In this document: one piece after another, positions 6,527-14,952 of the stretch
Layout of the letters: each line of letters starts with the position of its first letter
Numbering within the stretch: the first letter of the stretch is position 1
DNA from: a virus
Direction: 5' to 3' (one strand)
DNA length: 20,936 bases
IMG/VR virus record: IMGVR_UViG_3300008110_001558
Span: 1-20,936 of that record
Translations under genes and position numbers: made by a program
The notes under the pieces: generated by a model
What the model was told of the DNA's origin: nothing
Databases searched by the model: none
What the model saw: only the letters and a program-made list of their open reading frames with translations

Positions 6527-8557
6527 ATGACAGAACAAAATTTCGCAACCGCAGAGCAAACTGAAGCTTACGATGGAGTTTTATCTGCATCCGCCAGTCG
6601 TCGATCATATTTAGATATTGAGCCTAATATATCCGTAAGGACGGAGTTTAGGAAAGATGACTATTATAGATTCAGAACAACTGAAGACCCAAATGGTGAA
6701 ATTCAATACGTAATTCAGATGTGTATGAAGGCATACGATAAAGTCGGTATCATTAAGCAAATTATTGACTTAATGGGAAATTTTGCCTCACAGGGAATTA
6801 CCCTAAATCATACGAACCAAAAGATTCAAAAGTTTTACCGAACTTGGTGGAAGAAAATCTCTGGGGATGAAAGATCAGAAAGATTTTTGAATACTCTCTA
6901 TAGAACTGGTAATGTATTTATCTATAAGAGATCTGGTAAAATCACCAAGAGAATAGAAAAGCAAATGAGTAAGGCCGCCGATCTTCCAATTAAAGATCAG
7001 CCTTACATAAAAAGAGAAATTCCTTTTAAATACGACTTTTTAAACCCAACCAGTTTATCAGTAAAAGGAAAATATGCCGGGACATTTATTGGGAAGCCAG
7101 AATATCGCATGAAGCTCTCTCAGCAGATTCAGCGAATGTTTACCGATCAAACCAATAAGACATCATTATCTGAAGTTCCTTCTTCGATAAAAGACGCAAT
7201 AGAATCTGGCCAAGAGTATGTTGACTTAGATATGTCAAAGATCAGGACCTTCTTTTATAAGAAGGACGACTGGCAAGTCTGGGCGAGACCCATGATACAT
7301 GCAATCTTAGACGATATTGTCATGTTGGAAAAGATGAAATTGGCAGATATGGCGGCTTTAGACGGAGCTATTTCGAACATTCGGCTTTGGAGACTCGGGA
7401 GCCTTGAGCACAAAATCGCCCCAACAAAGCAAGGCATTGACCGCTTGAGAAATATTCTAGCGTCAAATGTTGGCGGCGGTGTTATGGATCTAGTTTGGGG
7501 TCCCGAGCTTGAATTCCTAGAAAGTAATAGTCAAGTTTATAAATTTCTAGGAAGTGAAAAATATCAGCCAGTATTAAGCAGTATTTATGGGGGCCTTGGA
7601 ATTCCCGCGACTCTAACTGGGGCTTCTGGACAGAGTGGTGGTTTTACTAATAATTTCATTGGATTAAAAACTTTAATAGAGCAGCTCGAATATGGGCGTA
7701 ATCTTTTATTAGAATTTTGGGATGAAGAAATAAAAGAAGTCCAGTTGGCTATGGGCTTTCCTTCTCCTGCAACTGTACATTTTGATCACATGATCCTTTC
7801 TGATGAAAACTCAGAAAAGAATTTACTAATTCAACTGGCGGACAGAAACATTATCAGCTACGAAACAATCAGAGAGCGTCTCGGTGAAAGTGATCAAATT
7901 GAATCTGCTCGAATCAAGAAAGAGCAGAGAGAGCGAAGAAGCGGGAAGAAACCCCTTAAATCAGACCCATTCCATAGTGGAAATCAAGAGTTTGAGTTCA
8001 AGAAGATTTCACTACAAAAGGGTGAACTTAGCATTACCGATCTTGTTGACGATGTAGATCCAAGTCATCCAGAAGTATTAGAGCCCGGAGGTGGATTACC
8101 AAAGACTCCAACTCCTCCAAATCCTAATGGTCGTCCAAAATTCAAAACAGATACTACAAAAAGAAAACAAAAAGTGGTACTCCCAAGGAGTAAACCATCT
8201 AAGGGACAAATATTCACTTGGGCAACATCTGCTCAAATGAAAATTTCTGAACTGATCAATCCTTCTTTACTGAAATTCTACGGTAAGAAAAACTTAAGAG
8301 AGCTTTCTAAGTCAGAACTCATTAATTTTGAATTAACCAAGTTTAAGTTTTTATGTTGTCTCGAACCATTTTCTTCCGTGGATGAAGAATCTATTGCGAC
8401 TTGTTTATCTAACGAAATTGACACTTCTAGTCATTTCCAAGCACTAGAGTCTGCGAGAGCTGAGTTTGCTCAATTGAATTTACGTCAAGAGACTATTGAC
8501 GAATTACGGTCTTTGTGTGTGGCGGCGTATCTAGCACCATTAGATGACTCATTCTAA
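6527..8557 (+). CDS. portal protein
   Basis: A 676-residue portal protein, the dodecameric ring at the capsid vertex through which DNA passes and to which the neck attaches. The position straight after the terminase is diagnostic. Recognisable portal features include KAYDKVGIIKQIIDLMGNFAS (about 66-85), the RTGNVFIYKR core, YGGLGIPATLTGASG near 355, and the amphipathic helix LIEQLEYGRNLLLEFWDEEI near 385. Residues from about 500 on form a long, less conserved C-terminal extension with a proline-rich linker (PGGGLPKTPTPPNPNG) and a lysine/arginine-rich stretch, then a helical tail. The gene appears full-length. There is no clear SD before the ATG. Confidence 0.88.
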   Translation: MTEQNFATAEQTEAYDGVLSASASRRSYLDIEPNISVRTEFRKDDYYRFRTTEDPNGEIQYVIQMCMKAYDKVGIIKQIIDLMGNFASQGITLNHTNQKIQKFYRTWWKKISGDERSERFLNTLYRTGNVFIYKRSGKITKRIEKQMSKAADLPIKDQPYIKREIPFKYDFLNPTSLSVKGKYAGTFIGKPEYRMKLSQQIQRMFTDQTNKTSLSEVPSSIKDAIESGQEYVDLDMSKIRTFFYKKDDWQVWARPMIHAILDDIVMLEKMKLADMAALDGAISNIRLWRLGSLEHKIAPTKQGIDRLRNILASNVGGGVMDLVWGPELEFLESNSQVYKFLGSEKYQPVLSSIYGGLGIPATLTGASGQSGGFTNNFIGLKTLIEQLEYGRNLLLEFWDEEIKEVQLAMGFPSPATVHFDHMILSDENSEKNLLIQLADRNIISYETIRERLGESDQIESARIKKEQRERRSGKKPLKSDPFHSGNQEFEFKKISLQKGELSITDLVDDVDPSHPEVLEPGGGLPKTPTPPNPNGRPKFKTDTTKRKQKVVLPRSKPSKGQIFTWATSAQMKISELINPSLLKFYGKKNLRELSKSELINFELTKFKFLCCLEPFSSVDEESIATCLSNEIDTSSHFQALESARAEFAQLNLRQETIDELRSLCVAAYLAPLDDSF

Positions 8558-8590
8558 ATTTTTGGTGTATTTAAGTTTATGAGGCAAAAC

Positions 8591-9940
8591 ATGAAAATAT
8601 ATCAAAAAGAAATTTCCGACAACTTACAAGACGCAATCGTTAATAACAACACGATAGCAGTGTCTTGTGAAATAATTCCATCTAACGCTTTTACAAGTGA
8701 TTTGTCTGAACGATCTTTGCAATTAGCGAAAGCCTGTCATTGTGATGGGGGAACTCAGTCAGACTTATATTACTTAAATTCAGTTTTAGTATCAACCGGC
8801 TGGAATAAGAATGATGACATTTTTGCGTCAGAATATCTTTGGGCCGCTAGAAATACTCCAGTAAACAAACCATTCAATTATATGCACGATGAAGCAGATA
8901 TCATCGGCCACATAACTGGATCAATGGTGCTGGATCAAGATGGTAAAATTGTCGCGTCGGATGAATCAGATGAAAAACCTGATTTTTTTGATATTGTCAC
9001 AAGTGCCGTAATTTATAAGTCTTGGGCGGAAAAAGAACAGAGAGATCGAATTGAAAAATTAACTCAGGAAATAGAAGACGGACAATGGTCTGTTTCTATG
9101 GAATGCATTTTTAGTGATTTCGATTATGCCGTCAAAACACCAGATGGAGAACAGAGAGTTATTCATCGAGATGAAAAATCTTCATTCTTAACTAAGCATC
9201 TTAGAGCATATGGTGGAACCGGAGAATATCAAGGATACAAAGTAGGAAGACTTTTAAAGTCTTATATTTTTTCTGGCAAAGGTTTAGTTAATAAACCAGC
9301 CAACCCAAGAAGCGTAATTTTTAGTAAAAATACTGAACTATTTGTTCCACAATCAACTGCTATGGAGGTCTATGTTATGACTCAAGCTAACGAAGGGCAG
9401 TCCGGAGATTTAACAGAAAGTCTAAAAGCTGCTCAGCTTGAAACTGAATCTGTTAAGGCCGAATTCCTTAAGGCGAAAGAGCAATTTGATAATGCTCTAA
9501 CAGAAAAAAATCAAGTCATTGCTTCTTATGAAGTAAAGATTAAAGAGCTTTCAGATTCTCTAGCGACTGCTGAAAAGATGAAGAAAGACATGGAAGACGA
9601 ATGTGCTTCCATGAAGAAAGATATGAAGCAAATGAAGCGTAAAGACAAGCTTTCTAAGGCGGGAGTTGAAGATTCCAAAGCCGAGGAGCTTCTAGCGAAG
9701 TTTCAGGATGCTAGCGACGAAATGTTCGACAGTGTTGTGTCGCTTGCACAGGCATCAAAAACTGAAAAAACATCGACTGCAAGTTTAGATTCTACTCTTG
9801 AAAACATTCAAGAAACAGAAGAAAGCATTTCTAAGGCGTCTGAGGCTGCACAGCCAACTGCCGTAGAAAAAAGTATTGCAAGTGCTGTCGAATTTTTGTC
9901 TACTGTTATGAAAACTCCCCCAAGAAAAAGAGAGGTGTGA
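8591..9940 (+). CDS. prohead protease with C-terminal scaffold domain
   Basis: A 449-residue capsid maturation protease fused to a scaffolding domain. The protease part (residues 1 to about 255) has a likely catalytic histidine H99 in NYMHDEADIIGH and a likely nucleophile S169 (or S167) in QWSVSMEC, matching the His-then-Ser order of phage prohead proteases. Residues about 263-449 are Lys/Glu-rich, with a long coiled coil at about 275-350 (including KKDMEDECASMKKDMKQM), typical of scaffold. The ATG at 8591 is preferred over 8579 because GAGG at 8581-8584 is well placed for it. The location between portal and capsid genes fits. The scaffold part probably also has its own start at 9377. Confidence 0.82.
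   Translation: MKIYQKEISDNLQDAIVNNNTIAVSCEIIPSNAFTSDLSERSLQLAKACHCDGGTQSDLYYLNSVLVSTGWNKNDDIFASEYLWAARNTPVNKPFNYMHDEADIIGHITGSMVLDQDGKIVASDESDEKPDFFDIVTSAVIYKSWAEKEQRDRIEKLTQEIEDGQWSVSMECIFSDFDYAVKTPDGEQRVIHRDEKSSFLTKHLRAYGGTGEYQGYKVGRLLKSYIFSGKGLVNKPANPRSVIFSKNTELFVPQSTAMEVYVMTQANEGQSGDLTESLKAAQLETESVKAEFLKAKEQFDNALTEKNQVIASYEVKIKELSDSLATAEKMKKDMEDECASMKKDMKQMKRKDKLSKAGVEDSKAEELLAKFQDASDEMFDSVVSLAQASKTEKTSTASLDSTLENIQETEESISKASEAAQPTAVEKSIASAVEFLSTVMKTPPRKREV
9362..9368 (+). promoter_or_regulatory. internal SD for nested scaffold gene
   Basis: ATGGAGG occurs inside the protease gene. Its GGAGG core (9364-9368) is eight bases before an in-frame ATG at 9377, placed exactly where the protease domain ends and the scaffold domain begins. 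This is ideal ribosome-binding geometry and stands out because several real genes in the window have far weaker sites. Confidence 0.6.
9377..9940 (+). CDS. nested scaffold protein (in-frame internal start)
   Basis: An in-frame ATG at 9377 following the internal GGAGG would produce a free 187-residue scaffold protein (MTQANEGQSGDLTESLKAAQ...). It would consist only of the coiled-coil C-terminal part of the protease fusion. The arrangement is the same as in phage lambda, where scaffold gene Nu3 is nested in-frame in protease gene C. Excess scaffold relative to protease is needed for prohead assembly, which explains such an internal start. The sequence shows the SD and ATG; that the product is made is inferred. 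Confidence 0.55.
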   Translation: MTQANEGQSGDLTESLKAAQLETESVKAEFLKAKEQFDNALTEKNQVIASYEVKIKELSDSLATAEKMKKDMEDECASMKKDMKQMKRKDKLSKAGVEDSKAEELLAKFQDASDEMFDSVVSLAQASKTEKTSTASLDSTLENIQETEESISKASEAAQPTAVEKSIASAVEFLSTVMKTPPRKREV

Positions 9941-9943
9941 ATT

Positions 9944-10396
9944 ATGGCACTTAAGAATAATAGATACGAACTAGATACAGACATTTCGTTTTTCATGAAC
10001 GAAGTTGCAGAGCGAGGAGTTCTCGTTTCTGTGAGTACTGCTGGTTCTGGAGCTGCGATGGATAATGCCGCTGCTCTTGCGACAGTGAAAGCGAATGCTT
10101 CTGGAGCTGTTCCACTTGGCGTGTTGCTGAACGATATGGTTGACATCGACATTACTCGACAGCACCTAAACTGGCACAAAGATGAAGTTTTAAAGGGATC
10201 AAAAGTTACGATTCTAACTAAGGGTTGGATTGTGACAAATAAGATTTCTGGAACTCCAGTTGCTGGGTCCACCGCCTACGTCGCGAATTCTGGATTGATT
10301 TCCCCAACACAGGCTAGCGGAGCTGTCCCTGTCGGAGTGTTCCTCTCGACTAAGGATGCTGACGGGTATGCCAAAGTTTCTGTTAACCTACCTTGA
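9944..10396 (+). CDS. capsid decoration (head stabilisation) protein
   Basis: A 150-residue protein in the slot between protease/scaffold and major capsid protein where decoration proteins usually lie. It is rich in small residues and beta-forming stretches: GSGAAMDNAAALATV, SGAVPLGVLLNDMV, then KGSKVTILTKGWIVTNKISG and a final GYAKVSVNLP. I recall closely similar proteins beside the same capsid family in marine phages, annotated as head decoration proteins. It begins three bases after the protease stop, with an SD inside the protease tail (AGAGAGG). A T4 Soc- or lambda D-like trimeric capsid-binding role is inferred. Confidence 0.7.
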   Translation: MALKNNRYELDTDISFFMNEVAERGVLVSVSTAGSGAAMDNAAALATVKANASGAVPLGVLLNDMVDIDITRQHLNWHKDEVLKGSKVTILTKGWIVTNKISGTPVAGSTAYVANSGLISPTQASGAVPVGVFLSTKDADGYAKVSVNLP

Positions 10397-10415
10397 AGAC
10401 AGGAGATAAATAATT

Positions 10416-10820
10416 ATGTTTAATAAAAGACCAAGTGACGAATTTTTAGCTCTTCTGAGACGAGCGGGCAGTGCGAATAAGGCCGAATCGCTTGAGGCTC
10501 AAGAGCAGATCGCAAAGGCGATTGAACTGCCTTTACGACAGGGTATCCTAGTCGGAGATATTACTGGGAATATTTTCGAAAGAATTGCAGTTGCTCCCGG
10601 AACATCAACCGAGTATCCTCTCGACCTACTAGCTCCTGGTGAAGAAGCCGACTTCGTCGCGTTTACCAATCCGGGCCACGGTAGAATTCCTCAAAGCTCG
10701 GTTGAAGGTGATTACGTGATGATTCACACGTACTCGATTGTTAACTCAATCGACTACCTTCTAAGATACGCTCGCGATGCCCGTTGGGATATCATTGGTC
10801 GATGTGCTCAAATTCGATGA
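10416..10820 (+). CDS. major capsid protein, N-terminal part (gene disrupted)
   Basis: The N-terminal 134 codons of a HK97-fold-type major capsid protein, with a good SD (AGGAGAT at 10401-10407). Family-like sequence includes the helical N-arm (residues 1-50), FERIAVAPGTSTEYPLDLLAPG, a PGHGRIPQSSVEGDYV segment and YLLRYARDARWDIIGR to residue 129. After R129 the next five codons are unrelated and a TGA ends the frame at 10818-10820. In the capsid family I recall, roughly one hundred more residues of the central domain should follow before the segment encoded by the next reading frame. As it stands, this half could not form a capsid. Confidence 0.8.
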   Translation: MFNKRPSDEFLALLRRAGSANKAESLEAQEQIAKAIELPLRQGILVGDITGNIFERIAVAPGTSTEYPLDLLAPGEEADFVAFTNPGHGRIPQSSVEGDYVMIHTYSIVNSIDYLLRYARDARWDIIGRCAQIR

Positions 10821-10829
10821 CTCGAATTT
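10810..10829 (+). repeat. 8-bp perfect hairpin at the capsid gene break
   Basis: AAATTCGA (10810-10817) and TCGAATTT (10822-10829) are perfect inverted arms around a four-base loop TGAC. The loop holds the TGA that ends the first capsid reading frame, and the ATG that opens the second lies across the stem-loop boundary, giving an ATGA overlap. The hairpin sits exactly where the capsid gene loses its central segment. It may be the scar of a deletion or of a palindrome-driven rearrangement during amplification or assembly; a regulatory role is less likely. Confidence 0.5.
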
Positions 10830-11113
10830 TTGGTGTGAATCTAAATCCGCTTGTCGAATTTGGTGAAAACCAAGAATATCAAAACTACTTTAGTTCTCAG
10901 CTTTCTGGAACGCTTGGCGACGGAACTGACGTTGAATTGGTTGTTGGTCTCGACCTGTCGAACCGCGACTCATTCGTCATGCCTGTTAAGCAAGAAGTTC
11001 AAATCTATACAGACAACAACATGCACCGCGAACAGCGAGCTGGTATGTATGGATCTATGGAAGCTGGTTTTGGCGTTCTTGATAATCGTAGAGTCCTTCT
11101 TGGCTCCTTCTGA
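10817..11113 (+). CDS. major capsid protein, C-terminal part (gene disrupted)
   Basis: This carries the C-terminal part of the major capsid protein in the other frame. From TRIFGVNLNPLVEFGENQEYQ it follows the family to the end, including VELVVGLDLSNRDSFVMPV, an EQRAGMYG segment and the terminal LDNRRVLLGSF. The ATG at 10817 overlaps the upstream TGA as ATGA; other possible starts are an ATG at 10802 and a TTG at 10784, none with an SD. It is most likely the tail of one damaged gene rather than a true second polypeptide. A strong terminator follows. Confidence 0.78.
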   Translation: MTRIFGVNLNPLVEFGENQEYQNYFSSQLSGTLGDGTDVELVVGLDLSNRDSFVMPVKQEVQIYTDNNMHREQRAGMYGSMEAGFGVLDNRRVLLGSF

Positions 11114-11136
11114 TATTAAGTTTTTTGTCTAAAGAT

Positions 11137-11170
11137 AGGGGCGGTGGCAAAACCATCGCCCTTTTTCTTT
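11137..11170 (+). terminator. rho-independent terminator after the capsid gene
   Basis: GGGCGGTGG (11139-11147) pairs with CCATCGCCC (11153-11161) in a nine-base stem with one G-T pair and a CAAAA loop, followed by TTTTTCTTT. This is a textbook intrinsic terminator 25 bases after the capsid stop. It separates the head operon from the adhesion module. Confidence 0.88.
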
Positions 11171-11210
11171 GGAGTATAGACTATTGAATTTCAGGAAATA
11201 AGGGGACGCA

Positions 11211-14200
11211 ATGATAGAAGTATACAATCGCGTAAAAGAAACTTCAACGACCTCTGGAAGCGGAGTTATTGCTCTTAATGGGGCAACTTCTGGCTTTCAA
11301 AGTTTTGCGTCTGTTTTATCGAGTGGAGATAAAACCTACTATACAATTGTAAACAAACAAAATTGGGAAGTGGGAATTGGAACCTACTTATCTAACAGTT
11401 TACAAAGAAGTACGATTTTATCAAGCAGTAATGGAGGAATGCCCCTAAATTTATCAGGGTCTTCTAATGTCTTCATCTGCTATCCATCAGAAAAATCAGT
11501 TTTTAAAGATGAAAATGATCGAGTTGTAATTGGGAACAGTGGAATAATATTTTCCGACAATTCAATCCAATTGACATCTTTCGACGTGGAAAAAGCTCAA
11601 GATGCTGTTGGTGGAATTCTCACAAATAGTTCCACAATAAATTTTTCGTATAACGATAATACCCCATCAATATCTGCCGTAATACCAACAGGAGCTATTA
11701 CAAACGACTTAATAGCTACTGGTATTGATGTTTCTAAACTAAGTGGAATTATCAACAGCTCTAATCTTCCGTCTTATGTAGATGATGTATTAGAATATGC
11801 AAGTTTTGCATCTCTTCCGCCTACTGGCGAATCAGGAAAAATCTATTTAACTATTGACACTAATAGATCATACAGATGGTCTGGATCTCAATATGTTCAA
11901 ATAACAGATACTACAGCATTGTGGGGTTCGATTACAGGAACTCTATCAGATCAAACCGACCTCATAAATTATGTAGTTCCACAAACAAGATCAGTAATAG
12001 CAGGAACCGGATTAACTGGTGGCGGGCAGTTAAGTTCGAATGTAACTTTAAATTTGGGAAATACTGCGGTAACACCCGGATCTTATGGGTCTTCTTCTGG
12101 AGTTTCTTCTTTTACTGTAGATGCTCAAGGAAGATTAACTCAAGCTTCGGAGGTATCGATTAATGGACTTTTGCCAACAGGTGGTACCGAGGGGCAAATT
12201 CTTGCCAAGAATAGTGCCACAAATTACGACACTGGCTGGATAGATAATTACGCAAAAGAGCTTGTGCAGACAATAAAAAACAGCACTCACACAACTCTCA
12301 CAAAAGGCCAAGTTGTTTATATCAGCGGAGCCGACGGAACAAACCCAACTATTTCACTGGCCGTTGCTAGTGGCGAGGCCACTTCAAGTAAGACTCTAGG
12401 ATTTTTAAAGCAAGATCTAAATCACGGTGATATTGGATATGTAGTGACTGAAGGATTTCTTGATGGGTTAAATACCGATTCTGCCACGGCAGAAGGTGAT
12501 CCTATTTGGCTTTCTCCAACAGTTCCGGGTGGAGTAGTTTATGGATTAGCCAATAAGCCATATGCCCCAAACCACATGGTATTTTTAGGATTCGTTGTTC
12601 GCAAGAACATAAATAATGGGCGAATTTACGTAAAAGTACAAAATGGGTTTGAGCTAAAAGAGCTTCATGACGTGCTCGCCCAATCTCCTAGCGATGGAGA
12701 TATTATCAGATATGTAAGTTCTTCAGGTTTATGGGTTTCACAACCCATGCCGATTAGCTATACAGACGAAAATGCTCAAGATGCTGTTGGTAATATTTTA
12801 ACAAATACTTCGTCAGTAAATTTTAGTTATAATGACAATCTAAATACCATATCGGCAGTTGTTGTTGATAGTGGCGTGAATCACAACTTACTAAGCAATT
12901 ATGTTGCAAATGAGCACGTAAACCACACTGGCGTTTTAATAAATGCTGGGACTGGATTGACTGGCGGCGGTGATATTAGTTCATCAAGAACTATTTCTAT
13001 TGCAGACACTACTGTTTCTTCTGGAAATTATGGTTCTAGCAACCAAGTTGGAACATTTAGCGTTAATTCGCAAGGACAATTGACTGCGGCGGCCAATGTT
13101 AGTATAACCCCATCCAGTATAGGGGCGTTGGGCTCTTTAAATGGATTGACGGACTCTACTCAAACATTTGGGACTGGAACGGCTGGTACTGATTTTGGGA
13201 TTGTTAGCAGTGGTTCTTCTCATACGTTTAACCTGCCGGATGCGAGTGCTACGGGACGGGGTGTGGTCACGACTGGCACGCAGACAATGGCCGGAGACAA
13301 GACGTTCACTGGCGTGGTGCGAATTACTGGCGGAATCCAAAATATTCCGACGTTACGGCTGGCTGACGGCAACGTCTACGGCATGTGGCATACTAGCAAC
13401 GGCTGGACGTTCAGCGATGGCACTAATATCCCCGTGCGACTAAGTGCTGCCGGACTGCATGTTGTCTCGCCGGCTATTTTTGGTTCCGGTCAAGATGGTG
13501 CAATTGGTTGGGGTAATACATATTCCAGTACGATGGTGACACAGTGGCGTGAGGATGCACCAAATGTCATTGGGCAGCGGAACGGCACCAATACGCAGGT
13601 GTATCGCGTCTACAACACGTTTACAAACTCGTCCAATCTCGAACGTCTCGCCCTGCAGTTCGTCACCTACTCATCCGCCCGCTATGCCCAACTCGCTTGC
13701 GAATCCGCAGGCACCGGCATTGCCAACATGAACCTCGTGCTGAGTCCAAAAGGTACTGGGGCTCTGATTGCTGGGCCGATGCCGGATGGTACGGCAATAG
13801 GCGGTAACGCACGCGGGGCGAATGCAATCGACATTCAGACGAGTCGCACAGCGGCGACGCAGGTTGCAAGTGCTGCTGATAGTATTTGTATTGGCAAAAA
13901 CAACACGTCTACGTCAATAGCAGGAATTTCCGGAATATCAATCGGATTTACCTGCAATTCGCAGTCTGGCGTAGCCATCGGAAATAACTGCTCCTCAACA
14001 TATGCGGGTTTTGCGTGTGGCGAAGGAGCGTCAGTAGTGAGTCAAGATGGTACAGCGATTGGTAGGGCTGTATCTGCTGGTCAATCTGCAATGGCTATCG
14101 GTACGTTTTGTTCAGCCACTACAGCCTCGCAGGCGACAGGCGATCAGGCAGTCGCAGATAGACGTGGGATGCGAGCACGAGCGACTGGACGGTTTGCCGC

Positions 14201-14594
14201 ACAGGGGGACCGCCAATCGGTAGATTTCATATTAGCGAACCGAACTACAGACGGAACAACGTCTGTTACTTTGTTTTTAGACGGATCATCCATCCGCCTG
14301 ACAATACCGTCTGGGAAAATTCTATTTGCGACAATGCAGCTTGTGGGAAGCAAGTCAGACGGAACAGCGGTTGCTACCTACATGAGGAAATTCGCAATAA
14401 AAAACCTTGGTGGAACAACGACTTTGGTGGGTGCGGTAGAGACAATTGGTACTGATGTTACAGCAGGCACCTCATTTTCCATTACAGCAGACAACACAAA
14501 TGATGCGATAAACCCATCTGTGATTGGTATAAATGGTGAAACGTGGCGTTGGGTCGCAGTTGTGTACGGCGTTGAATTGGCATACGGAACATAA
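11211..14594 (+). CDS. chimeric tail fibre / receptor-binding protein
   Basis: A 1127-residue tail-fibre-type protein with an AAGGGGA SD. Two copies of an AQDAVG...NFSYNDN unit begin near residues 129 and 522. Two copies of a GTGLTGGG...FTVDAQGRL stalk unit lie near 264 and 578. Between them (about 329-487) is a domain I recall from marine phage fibres, from LTKGQVVYISG to VKVQNGFELKELHDV. A second stalk motif, GTQTMAGDKTFTG, is near 685. Residues about 860-985 are head-type repeats (AIGGNARGANAI, SIGFTCNSQSGVAIGNN, DGTAIGRAVSAGQSAMAIG) like YadA-family trimeric adhesins, followed by a beta-rich C-terminal domain. The first 1.9 kb is AT-rich like the backbone; from about 13,140 the DNA turns clearly GC-richer, so the distal end seems to have been acquired. 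It probably binds host surface sugars or proteins. Confidence 0.8.
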   Translation: MIEVYNRVKETSTTSGSGVIALNGATSGFQSFASVLSSGDKTYYTIVNKQNWEVGIGTYLSNSLQRSTILSSSNGGMPLNLSGSSNVFICYPSEKSVFKDENDRVVIGNSGIIFSDNSIQLTSFDVEKAQDAVGGILTNSSTINFSYNDNTPSISAVIPTGAITNDLIATGIDVSKLSGIINSSNLPSYVDDVLEYASFASLPPTGESGKIYLTIDTNRSYRWSGSQYVQITDTTALWGSITGTLSDQTDLINYVVPQTRSVIAGTGLTGGGQLSSNVTLNLGNTAVTPGSYGSSSGVSSFTVDAQGRLTQASEVSINGLLPTGGTEGQILAKNSATNYDTGWIDNYAKELVQTIKNSTHTTLTKGQVVYISGADGTNPTISLAVASGEATSSKTLGFLKQDLNHGDIGYVVTEGFLDGLNTDSATAEGDPIWLSPTVPGGVVYGLANKPYAPNHMVFLGFVVRKNINNGRIYVKVQNGFELKELHDVLAQSPSDGDIIRYVSSSGLWVSQPMPISYTDENAQDAVGNILTNTSSVNFSYNDNLNTISAVVVDSGVNHNLLSNYVANEHVNHTGVLINAGTGLTGGGDISSSRTISIADTTVSSGNYGSSNQVGTFSVNSQGQLTAAANVSITPSSIGALGSLNGLTDSTQTFGTGTAGTDFGIVSSGSSHTFNLPDASATGRGVVTTGTQTMAGDKTFTGVVRITGGIQNIPTLRLADGNVYGMWHTSNGWTFSDGTNIPVRLSAAGLHVVSPAIFGSGQDGAIGWGNTYSSTMVTQWREDAPNVIGQRNGTNTQVYRVYNTFTNSSNLERLALQFVTYSSARYAQLACESAGTGIANMNLVLSPKGTGALIAGPMPDGTAIGGNARGANAIDIQTSRTAATQVASAADSICIGKNNTSTSIAGISGISIGFTCNSQSGVAIGNNCSSTYAGFACGEGASVVSQDGTAIGRAVSAGQSAMAIGTFCSATTASQATGDQAVADRRGMRARATGRFAAQGDRQSVDFILANRTTDGTTSVTLFLDGSSIRLTIPSGKILFATMQLVGSKSDGTAVATYMRKFAIKNLGGTTTLVGAVETIGTDVTAGTSFSITADNTNDAINPSVIGINGETWRWVAVVYGVELAYGT
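11595..11662 (+). repeat. fibre repeat unit A, copy 1
   Basis: The segment encoding AQDAVGGILTNSS and the following NFSYNDN is repeated, diverged, at 12774-12841 in the same gene. The first 17 bases are identical in the two copies. This points to internal duplication of a fibre attachment or stalk unit. Confidence 0.7.
12774..12841 (+). repeat. fibre repeat unit A, copy 2
   Basis: Diverged second copy of 11595-11662, encoding AQDAVGNILTNTS and NFSYNDN. A second pair of repeats (LTGGG stalk unit) follows each copy, at about 12,000-12,150 and 12,945-13,110, so a block of two units has been duplicated around the central domain. Confidence 0.7.
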
Positions 14595-14604
14595 GGAGAA
14601 CTAA

Positions 14605-14943
14605 ATGAGTATTCAATTTGCACCAACTTGGAATAATGCTAGCGTTGTACAGACATGTATCAGAGCTAACGCCACTGACATAACTTCTGCCGCCGCATCA
14701 ACTCTAATAGAATTAAGCGTCAATGGAGTGGTGCAATTATCTGTCGATAAAACTGGTGATATAATAATGAGAGAGAGTAGCTCTCCACAAATTCCTCCAT
14801 CTGGCTATATATCAGTATATGCTGGCTCTGGAAGACTTAACGTAATGAACAGTGCTGGGTTAATTTCAACATTGCCAAGAATAACTTCGGGAACGACAGA
14901 GCCAACCGGAGGAAGTAGTGGCGACATCTATCTACAATATTAG
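14605..14943 (+). CDS. small tail-fibre-associated virion protein
   Basis: A 112-residue protein beginning MSIQFAPTWNN, with an AAGGAG SD ten bases after the fibre stop. The pattern of a short beta-rich body (ELSVNGVVQLSVDKTGDI), a PSGYISVYAGSGRLNVMNSAGL segment and a final TSGTTEPTGGSSGDIYLQY is familiar from short tail-fibre or fibre-tip proteins of marine phages. The 'VDKTGDI' and 'EPTGGSSGDIYLQY' motifs are typical of modules that end trimeric fibres. It probably forms part of the adhesion apparatus with its neighbours. Precise role unknown. Confidence 0.6.
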   Translation: MSIQFAPTWNNASVVQTCIRANATDITSAAASTLIELSVNGVVQLSVDKTGDIIMRESSSPQIPPSGYISVYAGSGRLNVMNSAGLISTLPRITSGTTEPTGGSSGDIYLQY

Positions 14944-14952
14944 GAGTTAAAA

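Noticed and set aside
10784-10820. Programmed ribosomal frameshifting joining the capsid halves
   Set aside because: It could change frame but would not supply the missing central residues, and no slippery heptamer was seen.
13137-13869. Several ORFs on both strands within the GC-rich part of the fibre gene
   Set aside because: Higher G+C lowers stop-codon frequency in all frames; these are shadows without SD or recognisable domains.
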